Below are positions 26,942-34,915 of a stretch of 64,000 bases of DNA, in pieces. How positions within the stretch are numbered: position 1 is the first letter of the stretch; each line of letters opens with the position of its first letter. The notes under the pieces were generated by a model that was not told where the DNA came from, did not search any database, and worked only from the letters and a program-made list of their open reading frames with translations. The stretch is from JAGVSR01 sp964589785 (GTDB taxonomy: Bacteria > Pseudomonadota > Alphaproteobacteria > Rhizobiales > Hyphomicrobiaceae): the NCBI GenBank assembly GCA_964589785.1, contig CAZPUQ010000009.1, positions 1 through 64,000 on the forward strand, given 5' to 3'. The position numbers were made by a program, and so were the translations under genes.

Positions 26942-28249
26942 CTAGCGGCGCCGGCCGCCGCCGCGGTGGCCGCCGCCACCGGCCCGGTGGGCCCGGCCAC
27001 CACCTCCCGCATGCGGACGCGGCGCCATGGCTTTCCGGCTGGCGTGTCCGCGGTTGGCGTGGCGCCGCACGTCCGCGCCGCGCTTCACGTCGAAGGCTCC
27101 CGGAGAAGGCCTTTTTTGCGCCTTCGGACGCTGGACGTCCCGCGTGCCCTTCTTGCTGACCTCGCGGGTCTTGCCACGGTCGATGTCCCGATCCCGCGTC
27201 TTGCCGCGGTCGACGTCCCGATCTCGTGTCTTGGCCTGCGGACGGTCGCCGGCCTTGTCGCGATCGACGTCGCGACCGGCTTCGCGCGTGTCCCGTCCAG
27301 GGCGGTCCTTGACGCGGTCGTGGTCGGTATCCTTGAGGCGATCGCGGATCTCGGCCTTGTCGCGCCCCCGGAACTCCTTGCTGCCGATTTGCGCGCGGTC
27401 GGCCTTGCCGAACTTGTCGCGGGCCTCTTTGCTGCGGTAGGGCACGGGCCCGCGATGCTCCGGCCGGTGCTGCCACTTGTCGTTGCTGATGCGGACCCGA
27501 TCGCCGTTGATCCGGTTCCATTTGTGGACGTTGATGCTGATGTCGTGATGATGCCAGTCGCAACGGTTCCAGTCCCAGATATCGGCGGCAATTGCGACGC
27601 CGGCCGCCCAGAAGAAGCCGTTCACGAACGATGCGCCGGGATAGCCCCAGTAGTAGGGCGGATAGGACGGATACCACCAGGAGCCGTAGACCACCGTCGG
27701 CTGGTAGACCGGTACGTAGACGATCTCCGGCTCCGCCGGCTCGATGATGTAGACGGGACGTCCGCCGCCGGAGCCAGATTCCTTCACGACCTTCTGTTGC
27801 TTGTTGCTTTTGAGGTTGCCTGCGTCGTCCGCCTTCGCGCGCAGGAGTTGGATCTCATCCATCACCTCGCTCTGCTGCGCGAGGAAGGCGTCGCCGAGCT
27901 TCTGCGTCCAGTCGAGCTTGTCGCTCATGTTCTTCAGCACGTCCGGGAACTGCACCAGCGACTTGATGCTCGGATCCCACTCCTTGGCCTCGAGCGCCTT
28001 GGCGAGGGCGTCGCCCTTGAGCTTGGCGTTGGCCGACTCCTGGCGCCAGCGCGCCGCCTGCACCACGTCGAGCGGATAGGTCGAGGCGATGAGGACGTTC
28101 GTCAGCAGCTCATCCGGATAGAGCGCGATCGGCGCGAGAAGCTGGTCCAGCTCCTCCTTCGAGAGCTTGTCATCCGCCTGGACCGTCACCGACGCCAGCA
28201 GGGCCGCCAGCAGGGTCACGATCCAGATCGACAGGCGGCTACGCATCAC
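26942..28249 (-). CDS. DUF3300 family secreted protein with long basic repeat tail
   Basis: 435 residues. Signal peptide, then the DUF3300 domain (LAPIALYPDELLTNVLIAS, about 40-58, with YPLDVVQAARW and DPSIKSLVQFPDVL after it). A Tyr/Trp/Pro-rich stretch follows (WYPSYPPYYWGYPG, about 195-210, then DWNRCDWHHHDI). The C-terminal 160 residues are highly charged, with repeats of the type DRD-(V/I)-DRGKTR in tandem (about residues 350-380) and a final Gly/His/Arg tail. The tail could bind nucleic acid, lipopolysaccharide or metals, but this is only composition. Partner gene is the DUF2950 next door. Confidence 0.85.
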   Translation of the reverse strand: MMRSRLSIWIVTLLAALLASVTVQADDKLSKEELDQLLAPIALYPDELLTNVLIASTYPLDVVQAARWRQESANAKLKGDALAKALEAKEWDPSIKSLVQFPDVLKNMSDKLDWTQKLGDAFLAQQSEVMDEIQLLRAKADDAGNLKSNKQQKVVKESGSGGGRPVYIIEPAEPEIVYVPVYQPTVVYGSWWYPSYPPYYWGYPGASFVNGFFWAAGVAIAADIWDWNRCDWHHHDISINVHKWNRINGDRVRISNDKWQHRPEHRGPVPYRSKEARDKFGKADRAQIGSKEFRGRDKAEIRDRLKDTDHDRVKDRPGRDTREAGRDVDRDKAGDRPQAKTRDRDVDRGKTRDRDIDRGKTREVSKKGTRDVQRPKAQKRPSPGAFDVKRGADVRRHANRGHASRKAMAPRPHAGGGGRAHRAGGGGHRGGGRRR

Positions 28250-28399
28250 AGTGTCTCCCTTTCGGACATTCTTCTTTCGGCTGCTTCAGAGCGGCTTGGC
28301 GTGTAAGGTCCACCGTCATTCCTACCATGCCCCGGCGGGCGGTGCGGCTGAACGCGATGTGGTCGGTAAAGATCGAACCGGTCGCGATGTCTCCCGGTG

Positions 28400-29395
28400 T
28401 CATCCATTCTCCATCCGTACGACGCAGCGGAAGCCTACATGGCTCGTGGACGTGTCGATGGGCTCGGGATGGCGGGCCGCCGGCCGGTAGCGGCGGCAGT
28501 AGTTCGGCGCGCACAGGTGCGAGCCGCCCTTCAGCACCTTCCTCGGAATGCGGATCTGCGGCTGGCAGGGATCGTAGCTGTCGGCTTCGCGCGGCCCGCG
28601 CGGGTTCGCCGGCACGCAGCACGCTTTCGCCGCATCGGCCTCGTGCCTGGGCACATACCAGTCCGTCGTCCATTCCCAGACGTTGCCGATCATGTCGTAG
28701 AGTCCGTAGCCGTTCGGCGCAAACGCCTTGACCGGCGAGGTGCGCTCGTAGCCGTCGAGCTTCAGGTTCTCGAAGGGGAAGTTGCCCTGCCAGGTGTTGG
28801 CCATTTGCTTGCCGCCGGGCGTCAGTTCATCGCCCCAGGCAAACTCCGCCCCTTCCAGGCCGCCGCGGGCGGCGAATTCCCATTCTGCTTCCGTCGGCAG
28901 GGCCTTGCCGGCCCAGGCGGCGTAGGCTTCGGCATCGCGATAGGAGATGTGCACGACCGGGTGGTCGTCGAGCCCCTTGATCCAGCTTCCGCGACCGTGA
29001 GGATGGCGCCAGTCAGCGCCGAAGCGGAACTCCCACCATTGCGCCCAGTCGCGCAGATCGACGGGGCCGGAAGGCGGGTTGAAGACGAGCGAGCCCGCCT
29101 TCAGCATGTGCGGTAGCGCGCCTGGATAGTCCTCGGCCCGCGGCGGGATCTCGGCGAACGTCACATATCTTGTGGCCTCGACGAAAGCCCGGAACTGCTG
29201 GTTCGTCACCGGCGTCGCGTCCATCCAGAAGCCGTCGACGGTGACGCGATGGACGGGCTTCTCCTCGTCGTAGTGCCTGTCGGATCCCATGGCGAACGTG
29301 CCACCGGGAACAAAGACCATGTCGGGATGAGGGGCCGCCCCCGCGCCGGCGCTGCCGCCTTTGTCTTTCTGCACCGGGAGACCGAAACGCGTCAT
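28400..29395 (-). CDS. Formylglycine-generating enzyme (sulfatase-modifying factor)
   Basis: Converts the active-site Cys of sulfatases to formylglycine using O2. The 331 residues show the full FGE-sulfatase fold: FVPGGTFAMGSD near the N-terminus, the calcium-site region ANTWQGNFPFEN, GNVWEWTTDW, and the C-terminal RKVLKGGSHLC-APNYC-RRYRPAAR block. The two cysteines five apart (LC-APNY-C) match the copper-binding catalytic pair of human SUMF1 and actinobacterial FGE, so this is a true FGE rather than a catalytically empty family member. The start at 29395 (MTRFGLPVQKD) is chosen over 29476, but neither has a strong ribosome site. A sulfatase with a modifiable Cys lies 1.8 kb away. Confidence 0.9.
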   Translation of the reverse strand: MTRFGLPVQKDKGGSAGAGAAPHPDMVFVPGGTFAMGSDRHYDEEKPVHRVTVDGFWMDATPVTNQQFRAFVEATRYVTFAEIPPRAEDYPGALPHMLKAGSLVFNPPSGPVDLRDWAQWWEFRFGADWRHPHGRGSWIKGLDDHPVVHISYRDAEAYAAWAGKALPTEAEWEFAARGGLEGAEFAWGDELTPGGKQMANTWQGNFPFENLKLDGYERTSPVKAFAPNGYGLYDMIGNVWEWTTDWYVPRHEADAAKACCVPANPRGPREADSYDPCQPQIRIPRKVLKGGSHLCAPNYCRRYRPAARHPEPIDTSTSHVGFRCVVRMENG

Positions 29396-30032
29396 CTGCA
29401 GAGAACGCCTATTCCAGTAACGCCAAATCGAACGCGATGACCCCGTTCTTTTCGCAAAGACCGGAGGATGCGGCAAATGCCAATTCTACTCAATTTCGCG
29501 TGCGTCGCCTGATGCGTGCGAAATTCGCGGCCTGCGCCGGCCGACTATTCGCCCGTGCGCGACGCCAGGTCAAGGACCGGGTGCCTCCGTGTGTCGCAGA
29601 TTTGACAGACGTCGAGTCTGCGGAGCGCGACGCGCGCATTTCGCAGGTGTCATTGCGTCGGCAATCTCGGCGCCGCGTTGCAGCCCGGCCACCAAGATTG
29701 CGCGGCGACCGGCTATTGATAATGGAATGGTCATTGAATGCCGATTGCGGCGCACACGACAGAGTTTGTTGCGGGGGTGAGAAGGCCGCGAGATCGCGTC
29801 CGGGCCGATCACGGAGGACTTGTCGGTCCTGACCGTCGTATGTGTGCGGCCCGACACGAACGGCCGGAAGCGTCGATCGCGCGCCTCCCCAGTTGCGGAC
29901 GTTCGGCGGCCGTGCCGAATCGACATATGAGTGACGATGCGACTTATGCGGACGCGAGGGGCGGGAGCTCGCGCTCTCGTCCCTCGCGGGGAACTCGTCC
30001 TTGGTCAAACGACCAGAAGCTGGAGCACGGCC
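29396..30032. other. Long divergent intergenic region, no gene seen
   Basis: 637 bases between FGE (minus) and the outer-membrane protein gene (plus). Open frames here, including a 328-codon minus-strand frame running into the next gene, show no conserved motif or proper start. A near-match to an FNR-type half-palindrome (TTGACAGACGTCGA, near 29602) is imperfect. Probably holds both promoters. Confidence 0.45.
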
Positions 30033-31049
30033 ATGCAATTCCGCGCAGCCATCGGAGCCGCGACTGCGGCGACTGTCGCCCTGGCCTGGACCGCAGCCGG
30101 AGAGGCGGCCGAGAACGCCTCGAACGTCTACCTGCTCGGCCTGAAGACGGCGATGGCAGGCTTCGTTCCTCCGCCAGGGACCTATGTGTCCGACCTCAAC
30201 TACTACTACAGCGGCAGTGCCGGCGGTCAGGCGGCCGTGGGAATCGCGCTGAGACAGCTCGGAGCGGTTCTCGACATCGAGGCCGACGTCCAGATTGACG
30301 CGACGGCCTACGTCAATGCGCCCATCGGGATCTGGGTGGCGCCGGAGAAGGTACTTGGAGGCAACGTCGGCTTCGGCGTCATGGCGCCGTTTGGATCGAA
30401 GACGATCGATGTCGCGCTCGATGCGCATGTCGAGCTGACCCTTCCGAACGGCACCGTCGTGGAAGCCGATCGCCACTTCGAGTACGACGAGGATTCGTTC
30501 AAGTTCGGCGATCCGCTACTCAACGCACTGATCGGCTGGCATCAGGGCAACTGGCACTGGAGCCTCAACGCGCTTCTCAACGTGCCGATCGGCCAGTGGG
30601 ACACGGACAGCATCACCAACATGTCGTTCAATCGTTGGGCGCTCGACATCTCCGGTGCGGCGACCTGGCTCGATGCCGCGCAGGGTCACGAAGTCTCTGT
30701 TGCGGCGGGCTTCACCTTCAATGGGGAGAACCCGGCAACGGACTACCGCACGGGAACCGAGTTCCATGTCGAGTGGGCCCTGATGCAGCATGTGTCGAAG
30801 ACGACGTCCTTCGGCCTCGGCGGCTATCACTACCAGCAGATCACGGGCGACAGCGGGGCGGGTGCCACGCTCGGCGATTTCAAGGGCCGCATTAGCGGTG
30901 TGGGACCCGTGCTGACCCATACGTTCCAGGTCGGCAAGATTCCGGTCTCGACCCAGCTCGAGTACATGCACGAGTTCAACGCGAAGAACCGCGCCGAAGG
31001 CGACGTCGGCATTCTGAATATCACCGTGCCCCTGTCCGTCGGGCGCTGA
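30033..31049 (+). CDS. SphA/phenol-degradation (MetA)-type outer membrane protein
   Basis: 338 residues. A signal peptide (cut near GEAAEN) is followed by alternating polar/aromatic strands typical of the MetA-deg/SphA outer-membrane barrel family (LKTAMAGFVPPPGTYVSDLNY near 35-55; a repeated pattern of Trp/Tyr-rich strands; terminal VPLSVGR). Members are thought to pass hydrophobic substrates through the outer membrane and are often annotated only as transporter. GGAG at 30022-30025 fixes the start at 30033 rather than the longer frame from 29931. It lies between FGE and sulfatase genes, so it may deliver an organosulfate or aromatic substrate (inference). Confidence 0.75.
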   Translation: MQFRAAIGAATAATVALAWTAAGEAAENASNVYLLGLKTAMAGFVPPPGTYVSDLNYYYSGSAGGQAAVGIALRQLGAVLDIEADVQIDATAYVNAPIGIWVAPEKVLGGNVGFGVMAPFGSKTIDVALDAHVELTLPNGTVVEADRHFEYDEDSFKFGDPLLNALIGWHQGNWHWSLNALLNVPIGQWDTDSITNMSFNRWALDISGAATWLDAAQGHEVSVAAGFTFNGENPATDYRTGTEFHVEWALMQHVSKTTSFGLGGYHYQQITGDSGAGATLGDFKGRISGVGPVLTHTFQVGKIPVSTQLEYMHEFNAKNRAEGDVGILNITVPLSVGR

Positions 31050-31173
31050 CGCCGCGCGTCCCGGAGCTTTCCCGGTTCTCTGCGCAAACACCGGCGCCGA
31101 GCCAATTCAAGTCCATGAGTTCGCGGGGGCCGCCGGCCGGTCAAGGGATGCGCCGACCGGCGACATATCGCGA

Positions 31174-32826
31174 TCAGTTGGCGCCCTGGGCGCCGGCCTC
31201 CAGCGACACCAGCACCTGGTCGATCGAGAAGCTGCCGGGCTTCTGCCGCGGCGGGAACTCCTTGAACGTCGAGAGGAACTTTGCCACGTACTCCTGCGCC
31301 GGAACCATCACGAACAGGTGCTCGACGCGCCAGCGCTCGTAGTCCATGCCCTCGTGGTCCGCCGTCTCGAACGGGTCGGAGCGAAGATTGAAGAGCTTCG
31401 GCAGGCGCAGGGGCACGAACGGCTCCTCCCAGACGTCTAAGCCGTGTGCTCGCTGTTCCGAGAAGACCACTTTCCACTGATTGTAGCGAAGCCCGACGAG
31501 CGAGCCCTCGTCGTTGAAGTAGAAGAACTCGCTGCGCGGGCTTGGACCTTTTCCGGCCAGTGCATCGGTGATGTCGTAGCCGTCCAGATGAACCTTGAAG
31601 GTCTTGTCGCCGACCTTCATGCCCTTCAGAAGCTCTTCCTTCACGTTGGGGGCACCTGCCGCGGCGAGCAGCGTGGGCAGCATGTCCTCATGGGCGAAGA
31701 TGTCGTTCAGCACGGTGCCGGGCTTGACGACGCCCGGCCAGCGGATGGCACACGGCACGCGGAAGCCGCCTTCCCAGTTGGTGTTCTTCTCGCCGCGGAA
31801 CGGCGATTGCCCGCCGTCCGGCCACGTGAATTTTTCCGCGCCGTTGTCTGTGGAGTACATGACGATGGTGTTGTCGCTGAACCCGAGATCGTCAAGCGCC
31901 TTCAGCATTTCGCCGACGTGCCCATCGTGCTCCACCATGCCGTCCGGGTAGATGCCGAGGCCCGTCTTGCCCTCGCTCTCCTTCTTGAGCCGCGTCCAGA
32001 TGTGCATCCGGGTCGAGTTCCACCACAGGAAGAACGGCTTGCTCTCCTGCTTGGCGCGATGCAGGAAGTCCTTGGCGGCCGCGGTCACCTCCTCGTCGAT
32101 CGTCTCCATCCGCTTCTTGTTGAGCGGTCCCGTGCTTTCTATCTTCTGCGTCCCGTCCGGATTGGCCCAGGAATGGATGACGCCGCGCGTTCCGTATTTC
32201 TTGCGCATCGCCGGGTCCTTGAAATAGTCGGGATGCTCGGGCTCGTCCTCGGCGTTCAAATGGTAGAGCGAGCCAAAAAACTCATCGAATCCGTGCGCGG
32301 TCGGGAGATGCTCGTCGCGATCGCCGAGATGGTTCTTGCCGAACTGGCCCGTCATGTAGCCTTGCGCCTTCAGCAGTTCGGCGATGGTCACGTCTTCGGC
32401 CTGGAGCCCTTCCTTCGCGCCGGGCAGCCCGACCTTCAGCAATCCCGTCCGATAGCCGACTTGCCCGGTGATGAAGCTTGCCCGACCGGCGGTGCAGCTT
32501 TGCTGGCCATACCAGTCGGTGAACAATGCGCCTTCCTTGGCGATGCGGTCGATGTTGGGCGTCTTGTAGCCCATCATGCCCTGATTGTAGGCGCTGACGT
32601 TCCACCAGCCGATATCGTCACCCCAGATGATGAGGATGTTCGGCTTCGCGCGCCCGCCCGTCGCGGCGGTAGCAGCTTCGGGCGTCTTCGCCGTCTGAGC
32701 CTCGGCCCTTCCGCCGGCGGTTGCGGCCAGCGCGAGCAGCGAGCCGCCGCTTAGCAGGATCCGTCTGCGATCGAGCGCAATGTCAGCGTGCGCATGGGAT
32801 TTTGTGCCGTCGTCACGATTCTTCAT
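31174..32826 (-). CDS. Arylsulfatase-type sulfatase with formylglycine site, Tat-exported
   Basis: Hydrolyses sulfate esters, probably in the periplasm. 550 residues with a twin-arginine leader (DRRRILLSGGSLLALAA, about 19-35). The alkaline-phosphatase-fold metal site begins at NILIIWGDDIGW (about 63-74). Cys111 in SCTAGRASFITGQ is the residue expected to become formylglycine; the motif is C-x-A-x-R, with Ala in the usual Pro position, as in several proteobacterial enzymes. Later metal and substrate motifs include HLGDRDEHLPTAHGFDEFFG, MHIW and STDNGAEK. The frame runs on to 33009 but the ATG at 32826 restores the Tat leader. It is convergent with the outer-membrane gene. Confidence 0.92.
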   Translation of the reverse strand: MKNRDDGTKSHAHADIALDRRRILLSGGSLLALAATAGGRAEAQTAKTPEAATAATGGRAKPNILIIWGDDIGWWNVSAYNQGMMGYKTPNIDRIAKEGALFTDWYGQQSCTAGRASFITGQVGYRTGLLKVGLPGAKEGLQAEDVTIAELLKAQGYMTGQFGKNHLGDRDEHLPTAHGFDEFFGSLYHLNAEDEPEHPDYFKDPAMRKKYGTRGVIHSWANPDGTQKIESTGPLNKKRMETIDEEVTAAAKDFLHRAKQESKPFFLWWNSTRMHIWTRLKKESEGKTGLGIYPDGMVEHDGHVGEMLKALDDLGFSDNTIVMYSTDNGAEKFTWPDGGQSPFRGEKNTNWEGGFRVPCAIRWPGVVKPGTVLNDIFAHEDMLPTLLAAAGAPNVKEELLKGMKVGDKTFKVHLDGYDITDALAGKGPSPRSEFFYFNDEGSLVGLRYNQWKVVFSEQRAHGLDVWEEPFVPLRLPKLFNLRSDPFETADHEGMDYERWRVEHLFVMVPAQEYVAKFLSTFKEFPPRQKPGSFSIDQVLVSLEAGAQGAN

Positions 32827-33288
32827 AGCTTGGACCCTTTTCAGATTTTCATTGATCGTGGCTTTCGATCGCCGACGGCTGCGCATGCGCGCCACGGCGC
32901 GCCTTGGCGCACATGCGTGTCGCGACGTCGGGGAGGCATAAAAGAAAGATCGTTCCTGGAGCGGACGCCTCCGGCCCTTCCGATTGGAGGCCCCGCTCGG
33001 CTGTCGCAACGTAGCTCACGCGAACACCTCGAGACGATGCACCCGAACGAGGGTGCGGAGGTGGTGGATCAAAATGCGTGCTCGGCGGGATTGCGCTCGT
33101 CCGTGCCGGCTCACGCCGGAACGATCGGCCCCGTCGATGGCCACCCATCAAGGCAGTGTAAGTCATTCGATCGAAGAGCACTTGGCATTTCGCGCCAGTC
33201 CGTCTTCGTGCAGACGATGAAATGAAATAAGGGATTACAGATAACGGCAAAGACGATTGCGGTAAAGGCAAGGTGCGTGCGCTCTGCC
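32827..33288. other. Intergenic region upstream of sulfatase, no gene seen
   Basis: 462 bases between the AraC gene end and the sulfatase start. Composition is mixed, with a more AT-rich part around 33215-33270. I see no gene, and presume it contains the sulfatase promoter. Confidence 0.45.
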
Positions 33289-34335
33289 TTACTGCGCGCC
33301 AATTCTGGAAATGTCGCGTTGCCTCCGGCGTGCCTGCCGCAGGGTGTTCGGCGGATGGCCGGCCCATCGGCGAAAGGCGCGTGAAAAGCTGGTCGCGTCG
33401 TCATAACCCAAGGAGAACGCGATCTCGGTGACCGAAGCCGAGGATTCCTGCAAGAGCTCGCACGCCCGCTCCATTCTCACCTCGTCCAGAACATCTCGAA
33501 ACGTGCGGTTCTCCTCGCTCAGGTGTCGCTGCAGCGTGCGCGGGCTCATTGCCAGCACAAGGGCGGTACCCTCCATGTCCGTCAGCGGCTCGGTCATACG
33601 CGCACGCACGACCGCGCGCACCGCATCGAGGATCGTCGTCGGCGGGCGCTCGGCGACGATCCGCCGGATATCGCTCCAGGTCACGTGTGCTTCGGACGGC
33701 ATCGGGTGGCGTAGGGGCATATCGAGAAGAGCCCGGTCGAAAACGATGGCATTCGCCGGCTGTCCGAAAGACACCGGCGAACCGAATTCCTCCTCGAGCC
33801 GACGCCAGCATTGCGGCCGGTCGTAAGTGCATTCAATTCGCAGGGGCATCCATTTCGTGCCGGCGTAGCGGCGGAGCGCCACCAGCATGGGCCAGAGGGC
33901 ATGGTCGGTATGATGCCGGTGGCCGGACGCGACGGACTCCGTCACCCGGTAGCTCCAGCTCGCACGCCGGCCTGAGACCTGAAAGTCAAACTCGCTGCCG
34001 GACTGGTGGTGGTCGAGCGCGCGGCGGAGGCGGCTGATCATGCCGCCAAGGGAGGGCGCCGACATGGCATAGCGCACCCATAAGCCGAAGTCCTCCGGCT
34101 GCATGGCCCGGCCAACACGCAAGCCGAACAGGTCGTCTCCGGCCGCCGCAGCCGAGCGCTCGAACAGGCCGAGCAGGCTGTGCAGAGGCAGCCAGGTGGC
34201 CTCCCCCGACGCCAGGCTGATCGGCAAGTGCTCGGCTTGAAAAACACGCGTCAGCATCCGCGGGCCGCCGGCGGCCTCGAGCAGTTTCGGAAGGGGACCG
34301 AGGCCGGAGCTCTTGGTGAAGGCTGTGACGGTCAT
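33289..34335 (-). CDS. AraC-family regulator with arabinose-binding-like N-terminal domain (OruR/QseD type)
   Basis: 348 residues. The N-terminal AraC-binding type 2 domain (about 20-200, DDLFGLRVGRAMQPEDFGLWVRYAM) is the one found in OruR/ArgR-like activators. The C-terminal double helix-turn-helix is complete: MSPRTLQRHLSEENRTFRDVLDEVR (about 265) and the hallmark VTEIAFSLGYDDATSFSRAFRRWAG (about 300-325). I use the ATG at 34335, with AAAGG upstream, over the frame start at 34440. It lies upstream of the sulfatase on the same strand with 462 bp between, and divergent from the TonB-PepSY unit, so either could be its target. Confidence 0.87.
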   Translation of the reverse strand: MTVTAFTKSSGLGPLPKLLEAAGGPRMLTRVFQAEHLPISLASGEATWLPLHSLLGLFERSAAAAGDDLFGLRVGRAMQPEDFGLWVRYAMSAPSLGGMISRLRRALDHHQSGSEFDFQVSGRRASWSYRVTESVASGHRHHTDHALWPMLVALRRYAGTKWMPLRIECTYDRPQCWRRLEEEFGSPVSFGQPANAIVFDRALLDMPLRHPMPSEAHVTWSDIRRIVAERPPTTILDAVRAVVRARMTEPLTDMEGTALVLAMSPRTLQRHLSEENRTFRDVLDEVRMERACELLQESSASVTEIAFSLGYDDATSFSRAFRRWAGHPPNTLRQARRRQRDISRIGAQ

Positions 34336-34915
34336 CGCGTGACCTTTCGGAGACCTCGACGCGGGATTCGGCAGCGGCATTGGCCCGTCGCGCGTTTTGA
34401 GGCTCCCGCGTAGCATCAGTCTACGAATTCCGGACGGCAAGTCATCCGAAACAGACGGCTGGTGCGTGTTTTCGTGCGCGTCCGGCGGACCCCCGGCTTG
34501 TCAATTCCAACATGGTTCGCCGTGACCCCTATAATCATAGCCTTCGATTTAGAGCCATTCCAGTCTTGCATCGGATTTGTATCCCCGCCGTGACGGCTTT
34601 GGCATTGTTTATTGCCGATTTTTCCCGATTTCCGAGAGGCACGCAACGCAGCCTGATAATTGTGGCGTCCTTGCACTTTCGTCTGAGGGCGGCTCATGTC
34701 ATTAGGTGACTCGCGGTCCATTCCCGTCGGACCCCAGCCAGCCAGCCAGGCGCCCGGCATTGTCGCGAAATGCCTTCCGTGCGCCGCCAGCCAGCCAGCT
34801 CTTCACACCCAGCTCGACCTGTCCCGATGCCCACGCCTCCAACAGGCGCCGGTGGATCCTGTCGACGCTGACCTTCATCAATGCTCCGGGGCTTTCCCCG
34901 GATACGGAGCGACGC
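34336..34915. other. Divergent intergenic region with AT-rich promoter-like segment
   Basis: 580 bases between the AraC gene and the siderophore receptor gene. 34500-34690 is clearly less GC-rich than its surroundings and holds an exact TATAAT (34530-34535) on the plus strand; the -35 is unclear (TTCCAA at 34505 is 19 bp away). No Fur-box consensus is obvious. The frame of the receptor is open through 34706-34915 but carries no signal peptide there. Confidence 0.4.
34886..34901 (+). other. Hairpin in the receptor 5' leader
   Basis: CCGGGGCTTTCCCCGG, a 6-bp perfect stem with a CTTT loop, ends 14 bases before the chosen start codon and just before the GGAG ribosome site. It could tune translation initiation. 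Confidence 0.35.

Noticed and set aside
29600..29616. FNR-type box in the FGE/outer-membrane gap
   Set aside because: TTGACAGACGTCGA has a broken second half (TCGA in place of TCAA) and is far from either gene start.
29490..30476. 328-codon minus-strand frame in the FGE/outer-membrane gap
   Set aside because: Overlaps the signal peptide and first strands of the well-supported plus-strand gene and shows no conserved motif.
32788..33225. 145-codon plus-strand frame upstream of the sulfatase
   Set aside because: Runs over the sulfatase start in antisense, with no signal, motif or ribosome site.
34498..34535. Sigma-70 promoter TTGTCA/TATAAT
   Set aside because: The -10 is perfect but the spacing from TTGTCA is 26 bases, too long for a normal promoter; only the -10 was kept as a note.
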